Shown here piece after piece: positions 15,814 to 24,688 of a stretch of 64,000 nt of DNA (position 1 is the stretch's first letter; each line of letters starts with the position of its first letter). The translations under genes were made by a program, and so were the position numbers. Source of the DNA: Salinisphaera sp049568105 (GTDB lineage Bacteria > Pseudomonadota > Gammaproteobacteria > Nevskiales > Salinisphaeraceae). The stretch lies in NCBI RefSeq assembly GCF_049568105.1, contig NZ_CP145335.1, positions 62,001 to 126,000 of the forward strand. Reading direction: 5' to 3'. The notes under the pieces are model-generated. The model saw only the letters and a list, made by a program, of their open reading frames with translations, was not told the origin of the DNA and searched no databases.

Positions 15814-16759
15814 AACCGACCAGCCCCGAACCGAGGGCGCCTTCTCGATCCGGGGCAGCGAGTCGCCCCAGCGTCGCGAGCCCAGCCATACCGGGCATCT
15901 GCTGTCGGTGATCGCACCAGGCGTGCTGTGGATCGTCATCTTTTTGGTGCTGCCCAGCGCCTATTTGATGACGATCGCCTTCATGACCAACGGCACCTAT
16001 GGTCTGCCGCAGATGCCGCTCACCCTAGAGGCGTTCAAGCAGCTGGCCGGCTTCGGTTTTCTGGGTTGGTCGCCGGGTAATCTCTATACCTTGATCCGCT
16101 CCATCTGGCAGACCGTGCTGTCGACCGGTCTAGTGATCCTGATGGCTTATCCGATCGCCTATTACATCACCACCGCGCCGGCCCGGCTGCGGCCGTTGAT
16201 GCTGTTGCTGGTAGTGGTGCCGTCCTGGACCAATCAGGTGATTCGGGCCATCGGCTGGATGAATATCCTGTCGCCCGGCGCCCCGGTGAGCAATTTCGCA
16301 GCTTCATTGGGTTTGATTCCGCCTCAGATGGGGCTGTTTCCCTCCAAGTTCGCAGTGGTGATCGGGCTGGTCTACAACTTTCTGCCGTTCATGGTGCTGC
16401 CGTTGTATGCGGTGTTCGAAAAGCTCGACCATGCCCAGATCGATGCCGCCCGGGATCTGCGCGCGGGCCCGATCCGCACCTTCATCCATGCCGTGCTGCC
16501 CCAGACCCTGCCGGGGCTTTTGGCCGGCACCGTGCTGGTGTCGATCCCGGCGTTTGGCATGTACGTGATTCCCGAGCTGCTGGGCGGCGGCAAGTCGATG
16601 ATGCTGGGCAACCTGGTGGCCCGACAGTTCTCGGCCGCCTCGAACTGGCCGTTGGGCGCGGCCGGGGCGTTGATCATGATCGTGGCCACACTGGCCGGGT
16701 TGCTGGTGCTGCGTCGGCTTGGCAAGAAGCTCGGCGGTGATTCGCAGGTGGTGCTATGA
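15806..16759 (+). CDS. Polyamine ABC transporter permease 1 (PotB/PotH-like)
   Basis: A 317-residue inner-membrane protein with about six helices. The EAA loop that contacts the ATPase reads DAARDLRAGPIRTFIHAVLP (about residues 213-232), followed by the usual PQTLPGLLAGTVLVSIPAFG. A cytosolic N-terminal tail of about 30 residues rich in charge precedes helix 1. The family is the binding-protein-dependent permease type found in PotB and PotH. Its start overlaps the ATPase stop, and its end overlaps the next permease by four bases. Confidence 0.92.
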   Translation: MPRTDQPRTEGAFSIRGSESPQRREPSHTGHLLSVIAPGVLWIVIFLVLPSAYLMTIAFMTNGTYGLPQMPLTLEAFKQLAGFGFLGWSPGNLYTLIRSIWQTVLSTGLVILMAYPIAYYITTAPARLRPLMLLLVVVPSWTNQVIRAIGWMNILSPGAPVSNFAASLGLIPPQMGLFPSKFAVVIGLVYNFLPFMVLPLYAVFEKLDHAQIDAARDLRAGPIRTFIHAVLPQTLPGLLAGTVLVSIPAFGMYVIPELLGGGKSMMLGNLVARQFSAASNWPLGAAGALIMIVATLAGLLVLRRLGKKLGGDSQVVL

Positions 16760-17568
16760 GTTCCCGCGGTTTCAATCGAGGCCTGCGTACGTTCTGGTAC
16801 GTGATGCTGTTCTTTTTGTATGCGCCGCTGGCCGTGGTGGCGCTGTATTCGTTCAACAGCATCAACTCCTCGGCGGTGTTCGCCGGCGTATCGCTGCGCT
16901 GGTACATCAGTCTGTTTAGCAACCAGACGATTCTGAATGCCTTCTATAACAGTGTGACGCTGGCGCTGAGCTCGTCGGTGATCGCGACCGTGATCGGCAC
17001 CCTGCTCGGCTATGGCATGTACACCTATCGCCACCGCCGGCTTGGCTGGCTGATCTGGCTGGTGTATCTGCCGATCGTGATGCCGGACATCGTCTACGGT
17101 ATTTCGCAGATGAGCTTTTTTACCTCGATCAGCAACGCGCTCGGCCTGTTCGAGCTGGGGCTGGGCACGATGGTTATCGCTCATGTGAGCTTTCAGGTGC
17201 CATTCGTGGCCCTGCTGGTCTATTCCCGCCTGGTCGGGTTGGACGCCAAGCTGTTCGAGGCCTGTCACGATCTGTATGCCAACGGCTGGCAGCGGGCCTG
17301 GTATTTCATCCTGCCGACCCTGCGTCCGGCGATCGTGTCGGCGTTCTTTCTGGCCTTCACGCTGTCGATCGACGACTTCGTGATCAGTTTCTTCACCTCC
17401 GGGCCGGAGAGCACCACGCTGCCGATCTTCATCTGGAGTGCGATCAAAAAAGGCATCACGCCCGAGGTCAACGCTATTGCCACGCTGATGATCGGGGTGG
17501 TGTTTGCGGCTGCCGCGGTCGCGCTGGCTTTTCAGTACGTCCGCGCGGCGCGCTCCAGCGATGCCTAG
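16756..17568 (+). CDS. Polyamine ABC transporter permease 2 (PotC/PotI-like)
   Basis: A 270-residue inner-membrane permease, the partner of the preceding one. The EAA loop appears as EACHDLYANGWQRAWYFILP (about residues 172-191), with the typical SFDDFVISFF-like segment seen as SIDDFVISFFTSGP. The start ATG overlaps the previous stop as ATGA. PotC and PotI have this length and order. Together with the previous two genes it completes one transporter core. Confidence 0.92.
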   Translation: MSSRGFNRGLRTFWYVMLFFLYAPLAVVALYSFNSINSSAVFAGVSLRWYISLFSNQTILNAFYNSVTLALSSSVIATVIGTLLGYGMYTYRHRRLGWLIWLVYLPIVMPDIVYGISQMSFFTSISNALGLFELGLGTMVIAHVSFQVPFVALLVYSRLVGLDAKLFEACHDLYANGWQRAWYFILPTLRPAIVSAFFLAFTLSIDDFVISFFTSGPESTTLPIFIWSAIKKGITPEVNAIATLMIGVVFAAAAVALAFQYVRAARSSDA

Positions 17569-17602
17569 AGGGCGTTCGTGATCTTTCGATGGGGATAAAT
17601 GT

Positions 17603-18670
17603 ATGAACATTGTTCGACGTTTGTTGGGGCTGGGCCTGCTGGCGGTACTGAGCGCTGGCCCGGCCGTAGGGGCCCCGGCCAAGAAGCTGTATCTATACAA
17701 CTGGTCGCAGTATATGAGTCCGAAGATCCTTGAGGCCTTCGAGGACCAGTACGACGTCGAGATCGTACGCAACTTCTATCACTCGAACCCCGAGCTGTTC
17801 GCCAAGCTGCGAGCCGGCGGTGATGCCCAGTACGACGTGATCTTTCCGTCCAACTACTATGTGCCGCGGCTGATCGCCACCGGGCTGATCCAGAAGCTCG
17901 ACAAACGCGCGATCCCCAATTTCGACAATCTGATGGAGCGCTTCAAAAAGCCGCCCTACGACCCGACCGGCGAGTATGTCGCGGCCTATCAATGGGGCGA
18001 TACCGGCATCGTCTACAACACCGACAAACTGGGCGAGCAGCCGGCCAGCTGGTCGATTCTGTTCGATGCCCAGAACAATGCCGAATATCCGTTCGCGGTG
18101 ATGACCGATGCCCAAGTGGTGCTCGGCGCTGCCTGTGCCTATCAGGGCCATGACTATGCCTGCCAGGGTCGGGATAACTGGAAACAGGCTGCCAAGCAGG
18201 TGCTCGAGACCAAGCAGCGGCCCAACTTCAACGGCTTTCGCGATGGTGTGCCGGTGCTCAAGCAGATCGCCCGGGGCACCGTCGATGCCGCGATGACCTA
18301 TAACGGCGACTATATTTCGCAAAAGCACGACAACCCGCAGGCCTTCAAAAACACCACCTTCGTGGTGCCGAAGCAGGGCGCCGAGCTATGGGTAGACAGC
18401 ATGGCGATCCCGGCCCATGCACCGCATCCCAAGCTGGCCAATCAGTTCATCAACTTCGTGCTGGATGCCCAGCGCGGCGCCGAGCTGTCCAACTTCAACT
18501 TCTATGCGACCCCGAACCAGGCATCCAAGCCCTATCTGGACCCGATACTGGCCAAGCCGCCGGTTACCCCAACCCCACAGCAGATGAAAACGCTGCAGTT
18601 CACGCCGTCCATCCAAGGCGATGACCTGCAATTCGTCCAGCAGCTGTGGACCGAAATCCGGTCGCGCTGA
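17603..18670 (+). CDS. PotF/PotD-like polyamine-binding protein 1
   Basis: A 355-residue periplasmic binding protein with a signal peptide (MNIVRRLLGLGLLAVLSAG, cleaved near VGA). The ligand pocket motifs of PotF are all visible: NWSQYM near the N-terminus, SNYYVPRL, YQWGDTG and ELWVDSMAIP. The motif that is WAGD in PotF reads YNGD, with Y233 and the conserved D236. A cysteine pair in ACAYQGHDYACQGR probably forms a disulphide. It is the first of three binding proteins in tandem, directly after the permeases. Confidence 0.9.
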   Translation: MNIVRRLLGLGLLAVLSAGPAVGAPAKKLYLYNWSQYMSPKILEAFEDQYDVEIVRNFYHSNPELFAKLRAGGDAQYDVIFPSNYYVPRLIATGLIQKLDKRAIPNFDNLMERFKKPPYDPTGEYVAAYQWGDTGIVYNTDKLGEQPASWSILFDAQNNAEYPFAVMTDAQVVLGAACAYQGHDYACQGRDNWKQAAKQVLETKQRPNFNGFRDGVPVLKQIARGTVDAAMTYNGDYISQKHDNPQAFKNTTFVVPKQGAELWVDSMAIPAHAPHPKLANQFINFVLDAQRGAELSNFNFYATPNQASKPYLDPILAKPPVTPTPQQMKTLQFTPSIQGDDLQFVQQLWTEIRSR

Positions 18671-18721
18671 TCGGGCACGGCGATCATCATGGGCGATTCC
18701 GTTTCCAAGAGAATATCTGCC

Positions 18722-19810
18722 ATGACTTTCAAAATCGGGCGGCCCGGCTTGAAGCGATCCCTGTTGGCGTTGGCGAGTCTGCTGGCAGCGACTGCCGGGG
18801 CCCAGGCTGCGCCCTACGGCGACAAGCTGGTTCTGTTCAACTGGTCGTCATACATGAATCCAAAGCTGATCCAGGCGTTCGAAGACAAATACCACGTCAA
18901 AGTGGTCCAGGATTTCTACGAGTCCAACCCGGAAATGTTCGCCAAGCTGCGCGCCGGCGGCGATTCCCAGTACGACGTGATCGTGGCCTCCAACTACTAC
19001 GTGCCGCGGCTGATCGCCACCGGCCTGATCCAGAAGCTCGACAAATCGGAGATTCCGAACTACGACAATCTGATGCCGCGGTTCAAAAAGCCCGACTACG
19101 ATCCGAACGGGCAGTACACCGCGGCCTATCAGTGGGGCGATACCGGAATCGTCTACAACACCGAAAAACTGGGCGAGCAGCCGGCCAGTTGGTCGATCTT
19201 GTTCGATCCCAAGGCGAACCCGAAATACCCGTTCGCGCTGGGTACCGATGCCCAAGTGATGACGGGGGCCGCCTGTGCCTACCAGGGGCACGGCTATGAC
19301 TGCATGGGCCGCGAGCACTGGAAGCAGGCAGCCAAGCTGCTGCTACAAACCAAGCAGCGGCGCAATTTCTCCGGGTTTCAAGGGGGCACGCCGGTACTGC
19401 GCCAGCTCGCCCGCGGCAATATCGCTGCCGGGGTCAGCTTCAACGGTGACTATCTTCAGTACAAGGCCGATAACCCCGAGACATTCAAGAACATGAAGTT
19501 CGTCGTGCCCGCCGAAGGCGCCGAGCTATGGGTCGATACCATGGCGATCACCGACAAGGCGCCGCATCCGACGCTGGCTCACAAGTTCATCAACTTCATT
19601 CTGGATGCAAAAAACGGCGCCCAGCTGTCGGCCTTTACCCACTACGCCAGCCCGAACGCTGCGGCCGAGCCCTATCTCGAACCGGCGCTTCAGCGCCCGC
19701 CGAGCCAGCCGACCGATGCCCAGATGAAGCAGCTGCACTACACCCCGGCGCTGGCCGGCGACAAGCTGCAGTTCGTGCAACAGCTCTGGAGCGAGGTTCA
19801 GTCGCGCTAG
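18722..19810 (+). CDS. PotF/PotD-like polyamine-binding protein 2
   Basis: A 362-residue paralogue of the preceding protein. Signal peptide: KRSLLALASLLAATAGAQA. Pocket motifs are NWSSYM, SNYYVPRL, YQWGDTG and ELWVDTMAIT. The PotF WAGD motif reads FNGD here, with F240 and D243, so a phenylalanine replaces the PotF tryptophan. The paired cysteines are in ACAYQGHGYDCMGR. The start at 18722 was preferred over one 33 bp upstream because it gives a normal signal peptide. Confidence 0.88.
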   Translation: MTFKIGRPGLKRSLLALASLLAATAGAQAAPYGDKLVLFNWSSYMNPKLIQAFEDKYHVKVVQDFYESNPEMFAKLRAGGDSQYDVIVASNYYVPRLIATGLIQKLDKSEIPNYDNLMPRFKKPDYDPNGQYTAAYQWGDTGIVYNTEKLGEQPASWSILFDPKANPKYPFALGTDAQVMTGAACAYQGHGYDCMGREHWKQAAKLLLQTKQRRNFSGFQGGTPVLRQLARGNIAAGVSFNGDYLQYKADNPETFKNMKFVVPAEGAELWVDTMAITDKAPHPTLAHKFINFILDAKNGAQLSAFTHYASPNAAAEPYLEPALQRPPSQPTDAQMKQLHYTPALAGDKLQFVQQLWSEVQSR

Positions 19811-19848
19811 CCATGACTCACCCAGACCGACCGAGGACGAGACCGATC

Positions 19849-20922
19849 ATGACCAAACTCAAAACCCTGACCGGCCTGGTAACGGCCGCCGCGCTCGCGG
19901 CGTTTACCGGCCCGGCGCTCGCGGCCAACAGCGACACGTTGTATGTCTTCAACTGGTCGCAGTACATGAACCCCGAGATCATCAAACAGTTCGAGAAGAA
20001 GTACGACGTCAAGGTCGTGCAGAGCTACTACAACTCGCAGCCGGAAATGTTCGCCAAGCTGCGCGCCGGCGGCGATTCCCAGTACGACATTGTGGTGCCG
20101 TCGAACTATTACGTGCCGCGGCTGATCAAGACCGGCCTGATCCAGAAGCTCGACAAGAGCGAGGTGCCGAACTACGACAACCTCATGGATCGGTTCAAAA
20201 AACCGCCCTACGATCCTTCCGGCGAGTATGTCGCGGCCTATCAGTGGGGCGATACCGGCATCGCTTATAACGAAAAGACATTGGGCGAACAGCCGGAGAG
20301 CTGGTCGATCCTGTTCGATTCCAAGGCCAACCCGAAGTATCCCTTCGCCATGGGCACCGATGCCCAGGTGATGTTCGGCTCGGCCTGTGCTTCGCTCGGT
20401 TATTCCTATAACTGCGAAGGCCGCGACAAGTGGAAAAAAGCCGCCCAGCTGATCCTCAAGACCAAGCAGCGTGCCAACTTCAGCGGTTTCCAGGATGCCA
20501 CGCCAACACTCAAGCAGCTGGCCCGCGGCAACATCGCGGCCGGGATGGCCTATAACGGCGATTATGCCTTCGATAAGAGCGAAAATCCGGAAGGCTTCAA
20601 GAACATCAAGTTCGTGGTGCCCAAGGAAGGCGCCGAACTATGGGTGGACAGCATGGCGATCCCGGCCCATGCGCCGCATCCCAAGCTGGCGCATAAGTTC
20701 ATCAACTTCATCCTGAAGGCCAAGATCGGCGCCGAGTTGTCGAACTGGAACGCCTACGCCAGCCCGAACAAGGCAGCCAAGCCCTATCTGGACAAGGCGC
20801 TGACCGAGCCGCCGATCATGCCGACCGACGAGCAGATGAAGCGGCTGCATTTCACGCCGGTCCTCGAAGGCGACGATCTGCAGTTTGTCCAGCAACTCTG
20901 GACCGAAGTCCAGTCGCGGTAA
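19849..20922 (+). CDS. PotF/PotD-like polyamine-binding protein 3
   Basis: A 357-residue paralogue with signal peptide LTGLVTAAALAAFTGPALA. Pocket motifs are NWSQYM, SNYYVPRL, YQWGDTG and ELWVDSMAIP. The WAGD position reads YNGD (Y235, D238), as in protein 1. The cysteine pair is kept in a changed loop (ACASLGYSYNCEGR). A GAGG-type ribosome-binding site precedes the ATG at 19849; another ATG lies 36 bp upstream. A strong hairpin follows the stop codon. Confidence 0.88.
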   Translation: MTKLKTLTGLVTAAALAAFTGPALAANSDTLYVFNWSQYMNPEIIKQFEKKYDVKVVQSYYNSQPEMFAKLRAGGDSQYDIVVPSNYYVPRLIKTGLIQKLDKSEVPNYDNLMDRFKKPPYDPSGEYVAAYQWGDTGIAYNEKTLGEQPESWSILFDSKANPKYPFAMGTDAQVMFGSACASLGYSYNCEGRDKWKKAAQLILKTKQRANFSGFQDATPTLKQLARGNIAAGMAYNGDYAFDKSENPEGFKNIKFVVPKEGAELWVDSMAIPAHAPHPKLAHKFINFILKAKIGAELSNWNAYASPNKAAKPYLDKALTEPPIMPTDEQMKRLHFTPVLEGDDLQFVQQLWTEVQSR

Positions 20923-20930
20923 CCACGGCC

Positions 20931-20953
20931 CCGGGCCGACGGCGTCGGCCCGG
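20931..20953 (+). terminator. Hairpin between binding protein 3 and puuA
   Basis: CCGGGCCGAC-GGC-GTCGGCCCGG is a perfect 10-bp stem with a three-base loop, eight bases after the stop of binding protein 3. No T-run follows. It may partly end transcription or protect the upstream mRNA, so that binding proteins are made in excess over puuA. Confidence 0.5.
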
Positions 20954-20974
20954 ATTCCTAGATTCGGGAGATTT

Positions 20975-22339
20975 ATGAGCGAGGATACGAGCGATCCGCA
21001 GATCCGCGATTGGTTCAATACCAATCGCATCAGCGAGGTCGAATGTCTGGTGCCGGACATCACCGGCGAGGCCAAGGGCAAGATCATGCCGGCGGCGCGC
21101 TATTTGAACGGTGAACGCCCGCGGCTGCCCGACTCCATCTTCATCCAGACTGCCACCGGCGACTATCCAGAGGACGACGAGGAGATCGCCGATCCGGCTG
21201 AGCTGGATATGCAGCTCGATGCCGACCTGTCGACTTGCCGGCTGGTGCCCTGGGCGCGCGAACCCACGGCCCAGATCATCCACGAATGCAGCTATCTCAA
21301 CGGCGACCCGGTGGTGGTTAGCCCGCGGCATGTGCTGCGGCATGTACTGTCGCTGTATGCAGAACTCGGCATGCGGCCGGTGATCGCGCCGGAAATGGAG
21401 TTCTATCTGGTCCAGCGCAATACCGACGCTGACTATCCGCTGCAGCCGCCAGCCGGCCGTTCGGGCCGCCGCGAAATCTCCCGGCGTGCCTACAGCATCG
21501 ACGCGGTCAACGAGTTCGACCCGCTGTTCGAGGATATGTACGACTACTGCGAGGCCGAGGCGCTCGACATCGATACCCTGATCCACGAAGAAGGCTCGGG
21601 TCAGATGGAGATCAACTTCGAGCACGGCGACCCGCTGGATCTGGCCGACCAGGCGTTCCTATTCAAGCGCACCCTGCGCGAAGTGGCACTCGCCCACGGC
21701 ATGTACGGCACCTTCATGGCCAAGCCGATGGCCGACGAGCCGGGCAGCTCCATGCATATCCACCAGAGTCTGGTGGACGTCGCGACCGGCGAGAACGCTT
21801 TCGCCGATGCCGAAGGCCAGCCCACGAAGCTGTTCTATCAATTCATCGCCGGGCTGCAGACTTATCTGCCCTCGGCCCTGGCGCTACTGGCGCCGAACGT
21901 GAATAGTTATCGACGGCTGATGCCGGATCTGTCGAATGCCTCGGCGCCGATCAACACCGAATGGGGCTATGACAACCGCACCGTCGGCCTACGGGTGCCG
22001 CATTCGGGACGCCGCAGCAAGCGGGTCGAAAACCGGATCGCCGGCGCCGACGTGAATCCCTATCTGGCGATCGCGGCGTCCCTGGCCTGTGGCTATCTCG
22101 GGATTCGCGAACAACTCGAACCGCGTTCGCCGGTCGCCGATTCAGCCTATGCCAAGGGCCATCGCCTGCCCTCCGATATGGGCCGAGCGCTGGAAGCCCT
22201 GGCCGCCTGCGAGCCGCTCAAGGAACTGCTCGGCAAGCGTTTCGTCGAGACCTATTTGGCCGTCAAGCGTACCGAGGAAATCGCCCACTTCAAGGTGATC
22301 AGCTCCTGGGAGCGCGAATACCTGCTGCTGCGCGTATGA
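20975..22339 (+). CDS. puuA: Gamma-glutamylputrescine synthetase (glutamine synthetase family)
   Basis: A 454-residue enzyme of the glutamine synthetase fold. The N-terminal beta-grasp begins RISEVECLVPDITGEAKGKI. The catalytic domain shows GSGQMEINFEHGDPL (metal-binding glutamates), KPMADEPGSSMHIHQSL (ATP/metal histidine) and the C-terminal RVENRIAGADVNPYLAIAA. E. coli PuuA is of similar length. It would join glutamate to putrescine with ATP, the first step of the Puu pathway. The transporter and oxidase genes support this over true glutamine synthetase. A GGGAG site lies just before the ATG. Confidence 0.88.
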   Translation: MSEDTSDPQIRDWFNTNRISEVECLVPDITGEAKGKIMPAARYLNGERPRLPDSIFIQTATGDYPEDDEEIADPAELDMQLDADLSTCRLVPWAREPTAQIIHECSYLNGDPVVVSPRHVLRHVLSLYAELGMRPVIAPEMEFYLVQRNTDADYPLQPPAGRSGRREISRRAYSIDAVNEFDPLFEDMYDYCEAEALDIDTLIHEEGSGQMEINFEHGDPLDLADQAFLFKRTLREVALAHGMYGTFMAKPMADEPGSSMHIHQSLVDVATGENAFADAEGQPTKLFYQFIAGLQTYLPSALALLAPNVNSYRRLMPDLSNASAPINTEWGYDNRTVGLRVPHSGRRSKRVENRIAGADVNPYLAIAASLACGYLGIREQLEPRSPVADSAYAKGHRLPSDMGRALEALAACEPLKELLGKRFVETYLAVKRTEEIAHFKVISSWEREYLLLRV

Positions 22340-22543
22340 GGCGATGCTGGGCAGGGCGAGTGGATCATTCGACGCCTCGGCGGGGGCGGGCGCCGGTGGT
22401 TCAGTCGGGCGATGCCCGGCGGGGCTATAGAAGCCGGACCGAGATGATCGACAGAGTCTAGAACATGATCTGGCGAGCGGTGCGGTCCGGCTCGCTGGAC
22501 GCTCCACGGGAATTCGTGGGCCGCGCCACCTAGTGGGGAAGTC

Positions 22544-23635
22544 ATGTCGAAAAAACGTGGGAGTTGGTGCTGGGCCCTGTTATGGGCCGGCCTGGTCGGT
22601 CTATCGCTGGTGGGGGCCGGGCCGGCAGCTGCGGCCGAGTCCCGGCCGACGCTGCATCTGTTCAACTGGGCCGACTATATGGACCCGGCGGTGATCACGG
22701 CCTTCGAAAAGCAATACCACGTCAAAGTGGTACGCAATTTCTACAATTCGAACCCCGAGATGTTCGCCAAACTGCAGGCCGGCGGCGATCGTCAGTACGA
22801 CGTGGTCTTTCCCTCGAATTATTATGTGCCGCGTATGATCGATGCCGGGCTTGTCCAGCCGCTGGACCACGTGCGCATTCCCAATCTGGATAACCTCAAG
22901 CCCAAGTTTCGTAATCCAGCCTATGATCCGCAGGACCGTTATTCCGTGCCCTATCAGTGGGGCGATACCGGCTTGGCCTACGACACCCGAAAAATCAAAA
23001 ATGCGCCCCAGTCCTGGGCGATCCTGTTCGATGCCACACGCAATCCGAACCAGCCGTTCGCGATGCGCGACGATGCCCAGATGATGCTGGGCGCGGCCTG
23101 TGCCTATCAGGGCGCGGGCTATCGCTGTACCGGGCGCAAGCATTGGACGAAAGCCGCCAAACTGTTGTTGGCAACCAAACAACGCGACAACTTCAATGGT
23201 TTTGCGGCCGGCACCCCGGTGCTACAACAGCTCGCCCGCGGCACCGTGGCAGTCGGTGTGACCTGGAACGGCGATTTTTATCATTATCGCCGCAAGGACC
23301 CGAAGGCATTCGAGCACATCAAGTTCATCGTGCCCGAGGAAGGCTCGGAGCTCTGGGTCGACACCATGGTCATTCCTAAACAGGCGCCGCATCCGAAGCT
23401 GGCGGCCCAGTTCATTAACTTCGTACTGCGCGCGGACATCGGTGCCCAGATCTCGAATCGCAACGACTACGCCACGCCCAATGCCGCGGCTCAGCCCGAG
23501 CTCAAGGTCAGCCTGAGTGGCCCGCCGGTCACCCCGACCGATGCCGAGCTGCAGCGGCTGTATTTCACGCCGATCATCGCCGGCGACGATCTGGCCTTTG
23601 TTAACCAGCTCTGGGGACAGCTGCTGTCTCGCTGA
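22544..23635 (+). CDS. PotF/PotD-like polyamine-binding protein 4
   Basis: A 363-residue paralogue, separated from the other three by puuA and a 204-bp gap. The signal peptide ends in AGPAAAAE. It is the most diverged copy: the first motif is NWADYM, where Ala replaces the PotF serine, and the WAGD motif is WNGD (W241, D244), so this copy keeps the PotF tryptophan. SNYYVPRM, YQWGDTG and ELWVDTMVIP are present, as is the cysteine pair (ACAYQGAGYRCTGR). A GGGGAAG site precedes the start. Confidence 0.9.
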   Translation: MSKKRGSWCWALLWAGLVGLSLVGAGPAAAAESRPTLHLFNWADYMDPAVITAFEKQYHVKVVRNFYNSNPEMFAKLQAGGDRQYDVVFPSNYYVPRMIDAGLVQPLDHVRIPNLDNLKPKFRNPAYDPQDRYSVPYQWGDTGLAYDTRKIKNAPQSWAILFDATRNPNQPFAMRDDAQMMLGAACAYQGAGYRCTGRKHWTKAAKLLLATKQRDNFNGFAAGTPVLQQLARGTVAVGVTWNGDFYHYRRKDPKAFEHIKFIVPEEGSELWVDTMVIPKQAPHPKLAAQFINFVLRADIGAQISNRNDYATPNAAAQPELKVSLSGPPVTPTDAELQRLYFTPIIAGDDLAFVNQLWGQLLSR

Positions 23636-23656
23636 GCCGCAATTAGGACGCTCGAT

Positions 23657-24688
23657 ATGCTGTCGTTTTACGACCCACGCACCCAGATGCGCCGCTCGAC
23701 CAGCGAACTGGCGGGCGGCCGGCTAGTGGCGCCGCTGGAATGCCCGGAGCGGGTCGACATGATCGCTGCGCGGATCCGCGAAGTGGGCCTCGGCACACTG
23801 TGTCCGGCGCAGGCGCACGGCCGTGCGCCGATCGAGGCCGTGCACGATGCCGACTATGTGCGCTTTATCGAACAGGCCTGGTCGGAATGGCAGGCCGCGG
23901 GCTATGACGGCGAAGCCATTGCCACGGTGTGGCCGACGCGGCGCACCCGGGGCGATTTCGTGCCGCGGCATATCGACGGCAAGCTGGGCTACTACGCCTT
24001 GGCCGCCGAGACCGCGATCGAGGCCGGTACCTGGGAGGCTGCCCGGGCCAGTGTCGATGTTGCGCTCAGTGCGCTCGATCACGTGCACAGCAGCGGCGAG
24101 CCAGCCTTCGGGCTGTGCCGCCCGCCCGGCCACCATGCTGCGGTCGACCAGTATGGCGGCTACTGTTTTTTCAACAACGCCGCGATCGCCGCCCAGGCTG
24201 CGCGCGCTGCCGGGGCGGCGCGGGTCGCGATTCTGGATGTCGACTACCATCACGGCAACGGCACCCAGCAGATTTTCTATCATCGCGATGACGTGCTGTT
24301 TACCTCGCTGCATTGCGATCCGATCGACGAATTCCCGTATTACCTCGGCCGGGCCGACGAGGTCGGCACTGGCGCCGGCGAGGGCGCCAACCGTAACCAT
24401 CCGCTGCCGCCAGGGGCCGATTACGCCACCTGGCGCGCCGAGCTGGACACGGCCATGGCTGGTATCGACGACTACGACCCGGATCTGGTGATCGTCTCGC
24501 TCGGCGTAGATACCTTCGCCGAGGATCCGATCGGCAGCTTCCGCCTGGCCAGCGACGACTTTAGCGACTACGGCCGGTGTTTGGCCGGCCTGCAACGGCC
24601 AACGCTGTTTCTCATGGAAGGCGGCTATGCCGTCGATGAGATCGGCATCAATGCCGTCAACGTGCTGGCCGGGTTCGATCGTGCCTGA
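23657..24688 (+). CDS. Acetylpolyamine amidohydrolase (class II histone-deacetylase fold)
   Basis: A 343-residue zinc amidohydrolase. Active-site segments are CRPPGHHAA (catalytic histidine pair), ILDVDYHHGNGTQQIFY with zinc ligands D196 and H198, and GVDTFAEDP with the third ligand D285; GGYAVDEIG holds the catalytic tyrosine region. These positions are almost the same as I recall for the acetylpolyamine amidohydrolase of Mycoplana ramosa. The N-terminal FYDPRTQMRRSTSELAGGRL is also typical of that group. It would free putrescine, cadaverine or spermidine from N-acetyl forms. It overlaps the next gene by eight bases. Confidence 0.9.
   Translation: MLSFYDPRTQMRRSTSELAGGRLVAPLECPERVDMIAARIREVGLGTLCPAQAHGRAPIEAVHDADYVRFIEQAWSEWQAAGYDGEAIATVWPTRRTRGDFVPRHIDGKLGYYALAAETAIEAGTWEAARASVDVALSALDHVHSSGEPAFGLCRPPGHHAAVDQYGGYCFFNNAAIAAQAARAAGAARVAILDVDYHHGNGTQQIFYHRDDVLFTSLHCDPIDEFPYYLGRADEVGTGAGEGANRNHPLPPGADYATWRAELDTAMAGIDDYDPDLVIVSLGVDTFAEDPIGSFRLASDDFSDYGRCLAGLQRPTLFLMEGGYAVDEIGINAVNVLAGFDRA

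Noticed and set aside
24627..24680. A longer form of oxidoreductase 2 starting at upstream ATG codons.
   Set aside because: These codons lie within the end of the amidohydrolase gene and give a non-homologous N-terminus. The GTG at 24681 matches the paralogue.
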